Shown here one piece after another: positions 1-7,814 of a DNA stretch of 42,311 nucleotides (its first letter is position 1; each line of letters begins with the position of its first letter). A program made the position numbers and the translations under genes. The DNA lies in the NCBI RefSeq assembly GCF_029533155.1, contig NZ_JAIZDB010000033.1:1-42311 (forward strand), in the 5' to 3' direction. The notes below the pieces were generated by a model, which searched no databases, had not been told where the DNA came from, and worked only from the letters and a program-made list of their open reading frames with translations. This DNA is from Psychrobacillus antarcticus (GTDB lineage Bacteria > Bacillota > Bacilli > Bacillales_A > Planococcaceae).

Positions 1-96
1 GGAAATTATATAGATTATTACAACTCAGAACGAAAGCAATGGGATTTAAAAAAGATGGCTCCGGAAGCATACCGAAACCATCTCATCGCAGTCTAA
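1..96 (+). CDS. IS3-family transposase (OrfB), C-terminal end, partial
   Basis: The first 31 codons read in frame 1 to a TAA stop and end with a YIDYYNSERKQ segment followed by APEAYRNHL. This tail is typical of the rve integrase domain of IS3/IS150-group transposases, where YNxxR and P.xYR..L motifs close the protein. The rest of the gene lies left of the window. The catalytic DDE residues are not visible, so activity cannot be judged. The sequence after the stop, to about 143, probably contains the right end of the element. Confidence 0.8.
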   Translation, partial: GNYIDYYNSERKQWDLKKMAPEAYRNHLIAV

Positions 97-143
97 ACTA
101 CAAACTCTCTTTTTATTAAGTTGTCTACTTTATAGGGCTCAGT
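1..143 (+). mobile_element. IS3-family element, right part
   Basis: The transposase stop at 96 is followed by about 45 non-coding bases that look like an IS3-group right terminus, with GGGCTCAGTTCA at 134-145. The other end is outside the window, so the inverted repeat and target duplication cannot be verified; the boundary near 143 is an estimate. Confidence 0.5.
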
Positions 144-146
144 TCA

Positions 147-169
147 AAGATCAATAGGTCTTCTTTTTT
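147..169 (+). terminator. small rho-independent terminator after IS3
   Basis: AAGATC (147-152) pairs with GGTCTT (157-162), with one G-U pair, around an AATA loop, followed by C and six T. The T-run is on the plus strand, so it would stop transcripts leaving the transposase before they run antisense into tlp. Confidence 0.5.
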
Positions 170-202
170 ATATCTGTCTTATCTTATGCAGTTGTACTTT
201 TT

Positions 203-430
203 TTACTTCTTACGCGCTTCTGCTTCGTCTAAAATTTCTCTTCGAAAACCTTCGATACTTTCTTTTCGGCGTTCATTTTTCTCTCGGATAGCTTCTCGAT
301 CATTGCCGGTAGTGTGTTCCATTGTTTCTTCGGCAGCCTCCATATTTTCCTTCGTATTATTCACCATTTTCTTTAACTTTTTCAAATTATCTGATCGATC
401 ATCTGGTTTCGGCTTATTGTTCTCAGTCAC
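203..430 (-). CDS. tlp: small acid-soluble spore protein Tlp
   Basis: The 75-residue product matches Tlp across its length: NNKPKPDDRSDN near the N-terminus, the NTKENMEAAEETME block, and a charged EKNERRKESIEGFR..ILDEA tail. Tlp is a minor SASP made in the developing forespore of Bacillus-type organisms. The start is GTG at 430, with AAGGAGG eight bases or so upstream (rc of 436-445). The protein is highly charged, has no membrane segment and lies alone on the minus strand. Expression under a forespore sigma factor is expected from the family, but I could not define the promoter. Its presence is the best sign that the host sporulates. Confidence 0.93.
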   Translation of the reverse strand: MTENNKPKPDDRSDNLKKLKKMVNNTKENMEAAEETMEHTTGNDREAIREKNERRKESIEGFRREILDEAEARKK

Positions 431-580
431 TTTTATTCCTCCTTGAATTTTTTTATCATACTCAAATTATTCTTCCCTAACTTCGAAAAAAAATTCGCTG
501 GTTTAAGTTTTTCTTTTATTTCCTGGAATAATATCTTCATATTGGGACAAGATAGTAGAAGAAAATGATGAAGGGCGGTA

Positions 581-1234
581 ATGGTTATTACTACAGAATG
601 GTTTGACAGAGTTACAGAAGAGCTACAGGATCACTTGAATTCGATTTGCGAGGAGTATGACCAAGTAGGTCATATGAATATTAATCGCGCTTCTAAACAC
701 CCAAGAATTGAATTTTTTGTTAGTACTGATGAAGAGGCACGTGACTATTTTTGTACCATTCTGTTTGATCCATATAACGAAGAGTTCTATGTAGAAAGCT
801 TCGATATTGAACTTCTCCAAGCAACTAGAATAATATTGGATGATATTACGGATATTATAGATGCTGTTCATGAAAGCTTTCACGAGTTTCTTACACACGA
901 TAGTGATAGTGAATTGGTTTATTTGGATGATGATGACGAAGAATACGATGACGATGATGAAATCACGATTGAAGAAATTGATGTGGAATGGGAAACTCCG
1001 GAGGTCACAGCATTTCTAATTGATGATAAAATTGAAGTAACTTATCAGTTCGGGGTAGACAGTTCCAATGGCGATGGCGTTCTCCGTAGAGTGAATCGAG
1101 TTTGGGTAGACGATGAGGTGCTCGAGGATGAAAGTACCTTTACTTATAAAAAAGATGAAGCCAGTACTATTATCGCGATGATCGCCAGCCATATGGATAG
1201 CCTGGTCGGATATGATGAAATTATAGACCTTTAA
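581..1234 (+). CDS. uncharacterised acidic protein
   Basis: This 217-residue soluble protein is not recognised. It is strongly acidic: a run dominated by Asp and Glu at about residues 114-137 separates an N-terminal part (1-105) from a C-terminal part (140-217), which suggests two small folded domains joined by an acidic linker. No signal peptide, membrane segment or catalytic motif is visible. The ATG is preceded by GAAGGGCGG. The gene ends just before a strong hairpin terminator, so it looks like a single-gene transcript. A function cannot be assigned. Confidence 0.8.
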   Translation: MVITTEWFDRVTEELQDHLNSICEEYDQVGHMNINRASKHPRIEFFVSTDEEARDYFCTILFDPYNEEFYVESFDIELLQATRIILDDITDIIDAVHESFHEFLTHDSDSELVYLDDDDEEYDDDDEITIEEIDVEWETPEVTAFLIDDKIEVTYQFGVDSSNGDGVLRRVNRVWVDDEVLEDESTFTYKKDEASTIIAMIASHMDSLVGYDEIIDL

Positions 1235-1240
1235 TATTAG

Positions 1241-1278
1241 CACTCTCAATTGGACAAGTCGCCAGTTGGGGGTGTTTT
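1241..1278 (+). terminator. rho-independent terminator of the acidic-protein gene
   Basis: A 13-bp stem (1241-1253 with 1262-1274, including three G-U pairs) has an eight-base loop and is followed by TTTT. It overlaps the long upstream extension of the next reading frame, which argues that the next gene starts further downstream. Confidence 0.8.
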
Positions 1279-1357
1279 ATTGTACTCAAAAACTAATCAC
1301 TTAAAGAGATATTCTGATAAGATGAAAGTAATTATAAATGGAAATGGAGAACATAAC

Positions 1358-2233
1358 TTGAAAACCTTCAAAAAAATGTATATTGAAATTACTAGCGTTT
1401 GTAATCTTGCTTGTAGCTTCTGTCCACCGACAAGTAGAGCAAAGAATATTCTCAAACTGGATGCATTTAATAAAACATTGGATGAAATACGACCACATAC
1501 AAAATATATTTACCTCCATGTGAAAGGTGAACCCCTTTTACATCCGCGGGTCGACCAATTATTAGACGCTAGTCATGCCAAGGGTTTTAAAGTCAATATT
1601 ACGACAAACGGTACGCTTATCAATAAAAATAGACATAAACTGTTAGGGAAACCAGCACTTCGCCAAATCAATTTCTCTTTACATAGTTTCGATGGTCATG
1701 AAGGATCCGAAAATCGCGAAAAATATTTAGGAGATATTCTAGATTTTGTACGAGAAGCCAAGGAACATAATATTATTAATTCCTATCGGTTATGGAACTT
1801 ACAGAGGGATGAGGTTTCAGAAGATGCACAGCGTAGAAATCGTGAAACATTGGAAATACTTGAAAATGAATACAATCTAGATTTTAATATTGAAGAAAAA
1901 GTACAACCAGGTAAAGGGATAAAAATTGCCCATAATATCTATTTGAATCAGGACCATGAGTTTCAGTGGCCAAGTTTACTTGCTCCAGAGGATAATGGAA
2001 AAGGATTCTGCCATGCTCTTCGAAACCAAGCAGCTATCCTTGTAGATGGAACCGTCGTACCATGCTGTCTAGATGGAGAAGGTGTGATTGACCTAGGGAA
2101 TATCCATAATGATTCATTCTCAAACATTATTGAGAGTGAACGAGCGAATAATTTGTATGATGGATTTACAAGAAGAGAAGCTGTTGAAGAAATGTGCAGA
2201 AAATGTGGATATAGACAGAGATTTGGTGTTTGA
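1358..2233 (+). CDS. radical SAM/SPASM domain protein
   Basis: A 291-residue radical SAM enzyme. The 4Fe-4S/SAM motif CX3CX2C lies at Cys15, Cys19 and Cys22 (SVCNLACSFC), followed by the glycine-rich HVKGEPLLHP segment. A C-terminal SPASM-like cysteine set (GFCHAL, VPCCLDGEG, EEMCRKCGYR) probably binds auxiliary clusters. The frame is open from TTG 1250, but that start lies inside the upstream terminator. TTG 1358 has GGAG eight bases upstream and begins MKTFKKMYIEIT, the usual N-terminus of this family as I remember it. SPASM proteins often modify peptides or mature enzymes, but no small precursor peptide is evident here; the substrate is unknown. Confidence 0.88.
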   Translation: MKTFKKMYIEITSVCNLACSFCPPTSRAKNILKLDAFNKTLDEIRPHTKYIYLHVKGEPLLHPRVDQLLDASHAKGFKVNITTNGTLINKNRHKLLGKPALRQINFSLHSFDGHEGSENREKYLGDILDFVREAKEHNIINSYRLWNLQRDEVSEDAQRRNRETLEILENEYNLDFNIEEKVQPGKGIKIAHNIYLNQDHEFQWPSLLAPEDNGKGFCHALRNQAAILVDGTVVPCCLDGEGVIDLGNIHNDSFSNIIESERANNLYDGFTRREAVEEMCRKCGYRQRFGV

Positions 2234-2302
2234 TGCACTTATTGTTGGATACAAAAGAATCCGAATGGTAATATTATATTTTTAGAGAGGAGAGATATAT
2301 AC

Positions 2303-3115
2303 ATGGAATTTCTAACACTTAGTAATGGATTGAAAATCCCTCAAATTGGTTTTGGTGTTTGGCAAGTTGATAACGAAACAGAAGCTCCAGCTGCTGTAGA
2401 AGAGGCTCTTCGCGTGGGCTATCGTCATATTGATACCGCAGCTACTTACGGTAACGAAGAAGGAGTGGCAAAAGGAATTGCTGCTTCTGGTGTGGCTCGT
2501 GAAGATATCTTCCTAACTTCAAAAATTTGGAACGATGACGTTCGTGCAGGCCGTACAAAAGAAGCATTTCAAGAGTCCCTTAACCGTTTAAACACGGACT
2601 ATCTAGATTTATGCTTAATCCATTGGCCAGTTGACGGTATTGTGGAAGCTTGGCGTGCACTGCTTGAGCTGTACAATGAAGGAAAAATAAAGTCAATTGG
2701 TGTATCTAACTTCAAAGAACATCACTTGGAGCAATTAGAGGCAGCTGGATTGATGACGCCTATGATCAATCAAATCGAGCTACACCCCCAATTACCACAG
2801 CAGAACTATGTGAATTATTTATCCGACAAAGGTATTCATGTAGAAGCTTGGAGCCCTCTTATGCAAGGGAAATTCTTGGATTTTGATTTATTCCACCAGT
2901 TGGCTGAAAAATATGGGAAGTCTCCATCACAAATTGTGCTTCGCTGGCACTTACAATTAGGACGAGTTGCTTTACCAAAATCGATTACTCCTAGTCGTAT
3001 TCAAGAAAACTTTAATGTCTTTGACTTCAAATTATCGTCTGAAGATATGGACGCAATTGCTAAACTAGCTACAAATGTTCGCATGGGTCCTGACCCAGAC
3101 GAAATTCAATTCTAA
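2303..3115 (+). CDS. aldo/keto reductase
   Basis: A complete 270-residue AKR of the YtbE/YvgN (2,5-diketogluconate reductase-like) group: a TIM-barrel, NADPH-dependent cytosolic carbonyl reductase. The catalytic tetrad is visible as Asp44 and Tyr49 (HIDTAATYGNE), Lys74 (LTSKIWND) and His107 (LIHWP). The late cofactor-binding segment is LPKSITPSRIQEN. The ATG is preceded by AGAGAGGAGAG. It is a single gene ended by a strong terminator. The natural substrate cannot be read from sequence; small aldehydes and ketones such as methylglyoxal are common for the group. Confidence 0.93.
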   Translation: MEFLTLSNGLKIPQIGFGVWQVDNETEAPAAVEEALRVGYRHIDTAATYGNEEGVAKGIAASGVAREDIFLTSKIWNDDVRAGRTKEAFQESLNRLNTDYLDLCLIHWPVDGIVEAWRALLELYNEGKIKSIGVSNFKEHHLEQLEAAGLMTPMINQIELHPQLPQQNYVNYLSDKGIHVEAWSPLMQGKFLDFDLFHQLAEKYGKSPSQIVLRWHLQLGRVALPKSITPSRIQENFNVFDFKLSSEDMDAIAKLATNVRMGPDPDEIQF

Positions 3116-3123
3116 TAGAAAAA

Positions 3124-3160
3124 AGCCGGAAGAAGTGTCTAAACTTCTTCCGGCTTTTTT
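3124..3160 (+). terminator. rho-independent terminator after aldo/keto reductase
   Basis: A perfect 13-bp stem (3124-3136 with 3143-3155) with a six-base loop is followed by a T-run. It also has A-residues 5', so it may work for the convergent galM remnant as well. Confidence 0.9.
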
Positions 3161-3166
3161 CATGTA

Positions 3167-3616
3167 TTATTCTTCTGCTATAACTTCGAAAGAATAAATT
3201 GTTGTAGTATTGTACTCATCCTCTGCTCGCAGAATTGAAGACTGAAAGATGGGGATGATGAATAGAATCAGGTGGACCTTGCGTTTCCAGGCATAAACCT
3301 AAATAGTCTCTTAGTTGTACGCCTCTCATTATTTCAGAGTTACCTAAGTTATTTCCTGTATAGAGAACAACCGCAGACTCTGTCGTTTTTACTACCAGTT
3401 TACGGGTCATCTGTTAATACCATTTCTCTAAGTCCATTTTCTTTCAGTAAAAATGGATGGTCGTAACCGTTGCCGATTAATATATTTTGCGCGTGATCAG
3501 AAGCTGCTCCATCAGCAATTTTACGACTTTTTCTCAAAACCGTTATTATTTCTTACTGTAAATAATGTAACCGGCAGACCGTCTATAAACCCAAAAAGTT
3601 TCTCTTGCACTAACAC
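3167..3616 (-). pseudogene. galM: galactose mutarotase (aldose 1-epimerase) remnant
   Basis: Minus-strand reading in shifting frames recovers both ends of a GalM-like protein. Near 3545-3605 is an N-terminal piece (KLFGFIDGLPVTLFTVRNNNGF). From about 3525 down follow KSRKIADGAASDHAQ, then LIGNGYDHPFLL, GRKLVVKTTES-type sequence, VVLYTGN, CLETQGPPDS and a final RAEDEYNTTTIYSFEV before TAA at 3167-3169. Full-length GalM has roughly 330 residues; here about 200 middle residues are missing and at least two frameshifts are present, around 3400-3410 and 3230. The product is certainly inactive. It sits just downstream of the Gfo/Idh/MocA gene in the same direction, suggesting a former sugar operon. 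Confidence 0.85.
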
Positions 3617-3640
3617 TCAGCAATCCAATCCTCTCCTATA

Positions 3641-4633
3641 TTACTTTATCTCTACGAGTTCACCTGTTTGTATAGATTGATAACAAGCCTCTATTACTTG
3701 CATATTATTAATAGTAGAAATTCCTGTAATTTCCGGATCACCATTCGTTTGTATTACATCCGAAAAATGCTCCACTTCTAGTCGATATAGATCCCCGTAT
3801 ATATTTTCTTCACGGATTATATCTGCGACTTGAGTAATAACTTTTCCCACTCCCCCGTTATTATCTGGTCGAAAGGCAAAGGGTGCTTTGATCGTGCCTT
3901 TTGTACCTATTACTTCATATTCATTTCTTCCGGTCATATCAAAACTGCAGTCAAACATAGCTCGAATTCCTCTACCCATGTTCAAATATCCAAATGAACT
4001 CATATCTACGCCAGTTTCAGGATCTAGTTCCGCAAAGCATTGAACAGAAATTGGCTCGGAATCTAATAAATAGCGTATGACATGGATGCTATAACAACCA
4101 ACGTCATAAAGAGAACCTCCACCCATTTCTTTGTCCATTCTAAATTTATCAACACGTGATTGTAAGTGAAAGGAATGACTCGATTTAATAAGCTTTATGT
4201 CCCCAATTTCCCCTGATGTTATAATTTCTTTCACACGCTGATGCTGTGGGTGCAACAGATACATATAGGCTTCCATGAATTTTACATTGCTTTCATGACA
4301 TACTTCTACCATTTCTTCTGCTTCCAAGGCTGTTAACGCAACTGGCTTTTCGCATAGTATATGCTTTCCTTGTTTAGCAGCTTTAAATACCCATTCCTTA
4401 TGTAAATGATTAGGAAGAGGAATGTAAACAGCTTCAATATCAGGATCTTGAAGAAGCTCTTCATAGCTTTCATAAGCTTTAGAGATACCGAATTTGGAAG
4501 CTACTGGATGTACTTGACTTCCTCGACTCGAAATAGCAATTAGCTCCGCATTACTTGCTCTGCCAATTGCGGGTATTACTTGTTGCTGTGCTATATTCGC
4601 TGTACTTAATACTCCCCACCGAATTTTCCCCAT
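3641..4633 (-). CDS. Gfo/Idh/MocA family oxidoreductase
   Basis: A 330-residue NAD(P)-dependent sugar or polyol dehydrogenase. The N-terminal Rossmann fold begins RWGVLSTANIAQQQVIPAI, and the family's EKP motif is Glu95-Lys96-Pro97 (HILCEKPVAL) with Lys96 the presumed catalytic lysine. The C-terminal dimerisation/substrate domain includes GGGSLYDVGCYSIHVIRYLL, with the usual D..H pair. The ATG at 4633 has AGGTGG eight bases upstream. It was probably cotranscribed with the adjacent, now broken, galM. It resembles the dihydrodiol/xylose dehydrogenase-like subgroup, but the substrate is not determinable. Confidence 0.92.
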   Translation of the reverse strand: MGKIRWGVLSTANIAQQQVIPAIGRASNAELIAISSRGSQVHPVASKFGISKAYESYEELLQDPDIEAVYIPLPNHLHKEWVFKAAKQGKHILCEKPVALTALEAEEMVEVCHESNVKFMEAYMYLLHPQHQRVKEIITSGEIGDIKLIKSSHSFHLQSRVDKFRMDKEMGGGSLYDVGCYSIHVIRYLLDSEPISVQCFAELDPETGVDMSSFGYLNMGRGIRAMFDCSFDMTGRNEYEVIGTKGTIKAPFAFRPDNNGGVGKVITQVADIIREENIYGDLYRLEVEHFSDVIQTNGDPEITGISTINNMQVIEACYQSIQTGELVEIK

Positions 4634-4824
4634 CTAATCATCCACCTTTACTTGTGCATATTCCACTAAAAATTCATCCCTTCCATATTCGCTATATTAC
4701 CTGTAAAATCCTTCAATAGTTCCTTTACGATTGTGCCGCAGCCTTCATCATGAAGCAATGATATTTAGAATGTCCCATATCAATGCTATCCCTCCTTTCT
4801 CCTTTGAATTCAATTAGTCGCAAA
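4634..4824. other. intergenic stretch
   Basis: Apart from the ribosome binding site of the oxidoreductase gene and the terminator at its right edge, I see no gene, repeat or clear RNA here. Confidence 0.5.
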
Positions 4825-4857
4825 AGAGTCGTTCAAAAGGTTCTTTTGAACGACTCT
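4822..4857 (-). terminator. rho-independent terminator of the amidohydrolase gene
   Basis: A perfect 15-bp stem (4825-4839 with 4843-4857) has a three-base loop. On the minus strand it is followed by TTTTGCGAC. It lies six bases beyond the M20 stop codon. Confidence 0.88.
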
Positions 4858-4863
4858 AATATG

Positions 4864-6045
4864 TTATTCTTGCATACTGCAAACAACTTGTCCGACTGCT
4901 TTCGCTGCAACTAATAGTGCATCCTCGTCGATATCAAATTTTGGATGATGGTTGAAGAATGGTTTTTCAACGCCTTTTGGTGTACATCCGATATAGAAGA
5001 AACAAGCAGGGAATTTTTCTGCATAGTAGGCAAAGTCTTCCGATGGTGCCATTGGTGGGACTTCTTTTACTTCAGTAATTTCTTTTACATTCGCATTTTT
5101 CAATGCTTCCGCCACTTTTTCTGTAAGTTCAGGATTATTGTACAAAGGTGGATAGTCTGGTGTATACGTAAGTTCACAAGTTACGTCAAACTCTTCTTCC
5201 AGTCCTTTGACAAGACGTCTTACTTCACGTTCAATCGTTGCTTTCGTTTCAACCGTCATGTAACGGATATCACCTTCAAGCTCGACACTATCTTTAATAA
5301 CATTAAAGGTACCTGCTCCATCAAACGATCCAATTGTAATTACTCCAATTTCAAATGGACTTAAACGGCGGCTTACGATGGTTTGAACTGCAGTTACAAA
5401 ATGAGCACCCGCAACTATTGCATCATTTGCCAAGTGAGGAGAAGAACCATGTCCACCTCGGCCTTGTATTTTTAGTTTCATATAAGCTCTACCGTTGAAC
5501 ACATAGCCTTTGTTGTAACCAACCACGCCAGCAGGTGCAATTGGTAGTAGGTGAATTCCAAACACTTCATCTAGATCATCCAACAACCCAGATTCTACAA
5601 TGCTTTTTGCTCCACCTGGTGGAACTTCTTCCGCATGCTGATGAATGATTTTAATAGTTCCTGCGAGTTCGGATTTCAGTTGAATTAAACAATCGGCAAG
5701 AACTAACAAGTAGGCCGTATGACCATCATGTCCACATGCATGCATGACACCCTCTGTTTTCGACTTGAAGGGGACAGGTGTTTCTTCGACAATTGGAAGT
5801 GCATCAAAATCTGCACGCAAACCAATTGTTTTTCCTGGTTTTTCACCTTTTATAGTTACAATAATTCCGTAACCATTGCCGACATTTGTTTGTACATTAA
5901 CGTCTTTTCCTTTGTAAAAGTCAGCAATATATTGAGCCGTTTTTTCTTCTTTAAATGATAATTCAGGATTTTCATGTAAAAAACGGCGAATTTGAATCAT
6001 TTCATCTTTTCGTTCATCCAATATTTCCATTAATTTGTCTTTCAT
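4864..6045 (-). CDS. M20-family amidohydrolase (N-acyl-amino-acid type)
   Basis: A 393-residue metal-dependent amidohydrolase of the HipO/IAL group, which removes acyl groups from amino acids or related compounds in the cytoplasm. Metal-site motifs are visible: HACGHDGHT (Cys104, His106), HAEE (Glu139/Glu140) and GIHL (His165). The C-terminal PSEDFAYYAEKFPACFFYIGC segment is also typical. An inserted dimerisation domain occupies about residues 180-295. The ATG at 6045 begins MKDKLMEIL, the expected N-terminus; the open frame extends 28 codons further without family similarity. GGGA lies about seven bases upstream. It is downstream of a broken AraC-type regulator in the same direction. Confidence 0.92.
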   Translation of the reverse strand: MKDKLMEILDERKDEMIQIRRFLHENPELSFKEEKTAQYIADFYKGKDVNVQTNVGNGYGIIVTIKGEKPGKTIGLRADFDALPIVEETPVPFKSKTEGVMHACGHDGHTAYLLVLADCLIQLKSELAGTIKIIHQHAEEVPPGGAKSIVESGLLDDLDEVFGIHLLPIAPAGVVGYNKGYVFNGRAYMKLKIQGRGGHGSSPHLANDAIVAGAHFVTAVQTIVSRRLSPFEIGVITIGSFDGAGTFNVIKDSVELEGDIRYMTVETKATIEREVRRLVKGLEEEFDVTCELTYTPDYPPLYNNPELTEKVAEALKNANVKEITEVKEVPPMAPSEDFAYYAEKFPACFFYIGCTPKGVEKPFFNHHPKFDIDEDALLVAAKAVGQVVCSMQE

Positions 6046-6112
6046 AACGAATTCCCGCTTTCTGAAGCAGCCAAGCGTGTTGATCGCTTGTCCTTTCTTT
6101 TTATCTTGAAAA

Positions 6113-7334
6113 AGGTATATACACGCCAACTTGTGTATTCGGAACTACTTTTTTCAATGTATGATGAAGCTTTTCATAAATACGTTGTAGCTCTTTCACA
6201 TCGACCGCAGAATAATAGAACTCGTAGTAAAGAATATGCCATTTAATCACATAGGCCTCACCATACACTAACAAACAATGATGTAAAAACCCGTTCAGTT
6301 TGATGAAATATGGGTCTTCATCCATTGATATATCTTGATAGTCAACATGGCTAAATATAGATAGCTCATGCTTCTTTAAAAAGTTAATAGCAAGATCTGC
6401 TGTAAAGTAAGGAGAAGAAGTAGAAATAAGTTCGTCTGTTTCTACAGTTGGAAGAAATATGGTATTACATATCAAGTTTCGAATGCCGATGAAATTGAGT
6501 CGTAGTTCATCTTTTCCGTTAGTACCTGCTCTCTTACATCTTCTCGTAAAATTTCTTTTAACTCTCGTATCATCAAGACATGATCTGGTCTGCAAATGAC
6601 TTTGTATTTGGAAAACGACTTTTCATGGCAATAGAAGAAATCGAATCCTTTGTATAGAGTAAATCCTTCACACTTTGTTTAAGTCGAATATTCATAAGAA
6701 ACCGACTAAAACCCATGTCCATTACCTTCTTAAAATAGTGGGATAAGTAGTAACCTGGAGACACAAATGTTTTGTGAGCCATCTACTCTAGTGTAACTGG
6801 CTCATGAAAATACTCCTCCAAATAATCAACGATTTGACTAATTCGTTGATCCTCTGTATTTATCTTTTCAAATACACTTCCTTCTTCCTTAAAACGGCGA
6901 ATAAGGATTAATAGAACTTCACTTGTGAGTCGTTGCATTTCAATTGTATAGATTTCTTCATAATAGGTAATCACCAATTCGCCAAAGAATGTCCTAAGCT
7001 GGTCGAGTAAAATTTCTCTCCCCATATCGATATCACCTGAAAAACATTCAAAACACCGATTCCTATATTCTCCATAAAACTGATCCATATATGATCTGAA
7101 ATGAAAAACCGGAGAACGCTATTTTGTTTATTTCCTTCCTTTTCAAAAGCTCATTTCGATTAATGATGAGCAAGTCCTTATCCTTTAGTTGATTTATCCA
7201 ATTTCTTGTTTCAACCTTAAGTTCCCCATCGATTACTAAAACAATTTCGATTCCCCGATTCAACGAGGGTACTACATAACCGATTTTTTTATTCGAAGAT
7301 GAAAGTCATTTTGTTGTTCATCCACACAAGTCAT
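6113..7334 (-). pseudogene. AraC-family regulator with glycosidase-like C-terminal domain, inactivated
   Basis: Several consecutive minus-strand frames together form one AraC/XylS-type protein. An N-terminal sensor part (7334 to about 6810) precedes the helix-turn-helix region containing HKTFVSPGYYLSHYFKKVM and SISSIAMKSRFPNTKSFADQ. The last part (6113-6450) is rich in features of the GH39/beta-xylosidase-like tail seen in some AraC regulators: FLKKHELSIFSHVDYQ, then ECFLHHC-like LHHCLLVYGEAYVIKWHILYYE, and VGVYIPFS. Lesions seen are a stop after MTCVDEQQNDFHLRIKKSVM, a frameshift near 7070-7090, an in-frame TAG at 6781-6783 where LExMAHKTF would be expected, a shift near 6590, and loss of the rest of the tail after 6113. 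Confidence 0.82.
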
Positions 7335-7561
7335 CACCTAACCCTTTTTTGTTGCTACTTTTGAGATATCCTCTATTATATCTCTTTAAATATAAAGATT
7401 ACACGATTCGTGTTAAAGCGAAATTTTTTCTTGGAAGGGAATTTATCAAGGGGAATTTTGATACTTTATTAGTGCGTACTTTATCAAATATATATACATT
7501 TTTTCTGTTTTTCAAACCATATTAAGTGGGCATCAAAAAAATCGTCGAGAGGGGTTTTCTT
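7335..7561. other. intergenic stretch upstream of the small basic protein
   Basis: AT-rich and without a recognisable gene or hairpin. It should hold the promoters of the divergent araC remnant and of the gene at 7562, but no convincing -35/-10 pair was identified. Confidence 0.4.
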
Positions 7562-7735
7562 ATGAAAAATGGTACTCATCCAAGGGCTAATAAAAGAGGT
7601 TCTATGGCGAAACGACCAAATAGTAAGAAAGAAGAGATTTCTCTAGAGTTAGCCGAGCTTGGTTTTTTAACACCGAAGCAAGGGTCAATGTCTCCAAATC
7701 GACGTGATATGAGTGAGAGGGATAGATCTTACTAA
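7562..7735 (+). CDS. small basic protein of unknown function
   Basis: A 57-residue, hydrophilic, Lys/Arg-rich protein with the segments HPRANKRGSMAKRPNSKKEE and LAELGFLTPKQGSMSPNRRD. The ATG at 7562 has GAGAGGGG seven bases upstream; an earlier in-frame GTG at 7526 has no comparable site. The gene is followed by a good terminator, so it looks genuine and monocistronic. It has no membrane segment or cysteine. It resembles in style small sporulation-associated Bacillus proteins of the Yfh type, but I do not recognise a specific family. Confidence 0.75.
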   Translation: MKNGTHPRANKRGSMAKRPNSKKEEISLELAELGFLTPKQGSMSPNRRDMSERDRSY

Positions 7736-7750
7736 ATCTAAGATGTCAAA

Positions 7751-7783
7751 AACGGACACAACAATGCGTTGTGTCCATTTTTT
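7751..7783 (+). terminator. bidirectional rho-independent terminator
   Basis: A nine-bp perfect stem GGACACAAC/GTTGTGTCC (7754-7762 with 7768-7776) is flanked by A-run and T-run. It lies between two convergent genes, the small basic protein and the YczE-like gene, and can serve both. Confidence 0.88.
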
Positions 7784-7814
7784 GTACATTATATTTTACA
7801 CCTATACGTTCTTA

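Noticed and set aside
3216-3410. A real 64-residue minus-strand gene
   Set aside because: It is one frame of the galM remnant; sequence on both sides continues GalM in other frames.
4945-5364. 139-codon plus-strand frame inside the M20 gene
   Set aside because: Antisense to a well-supported enzyme; the translation is rich in Phe, Cys and Trp, as expected of a shadow frame.
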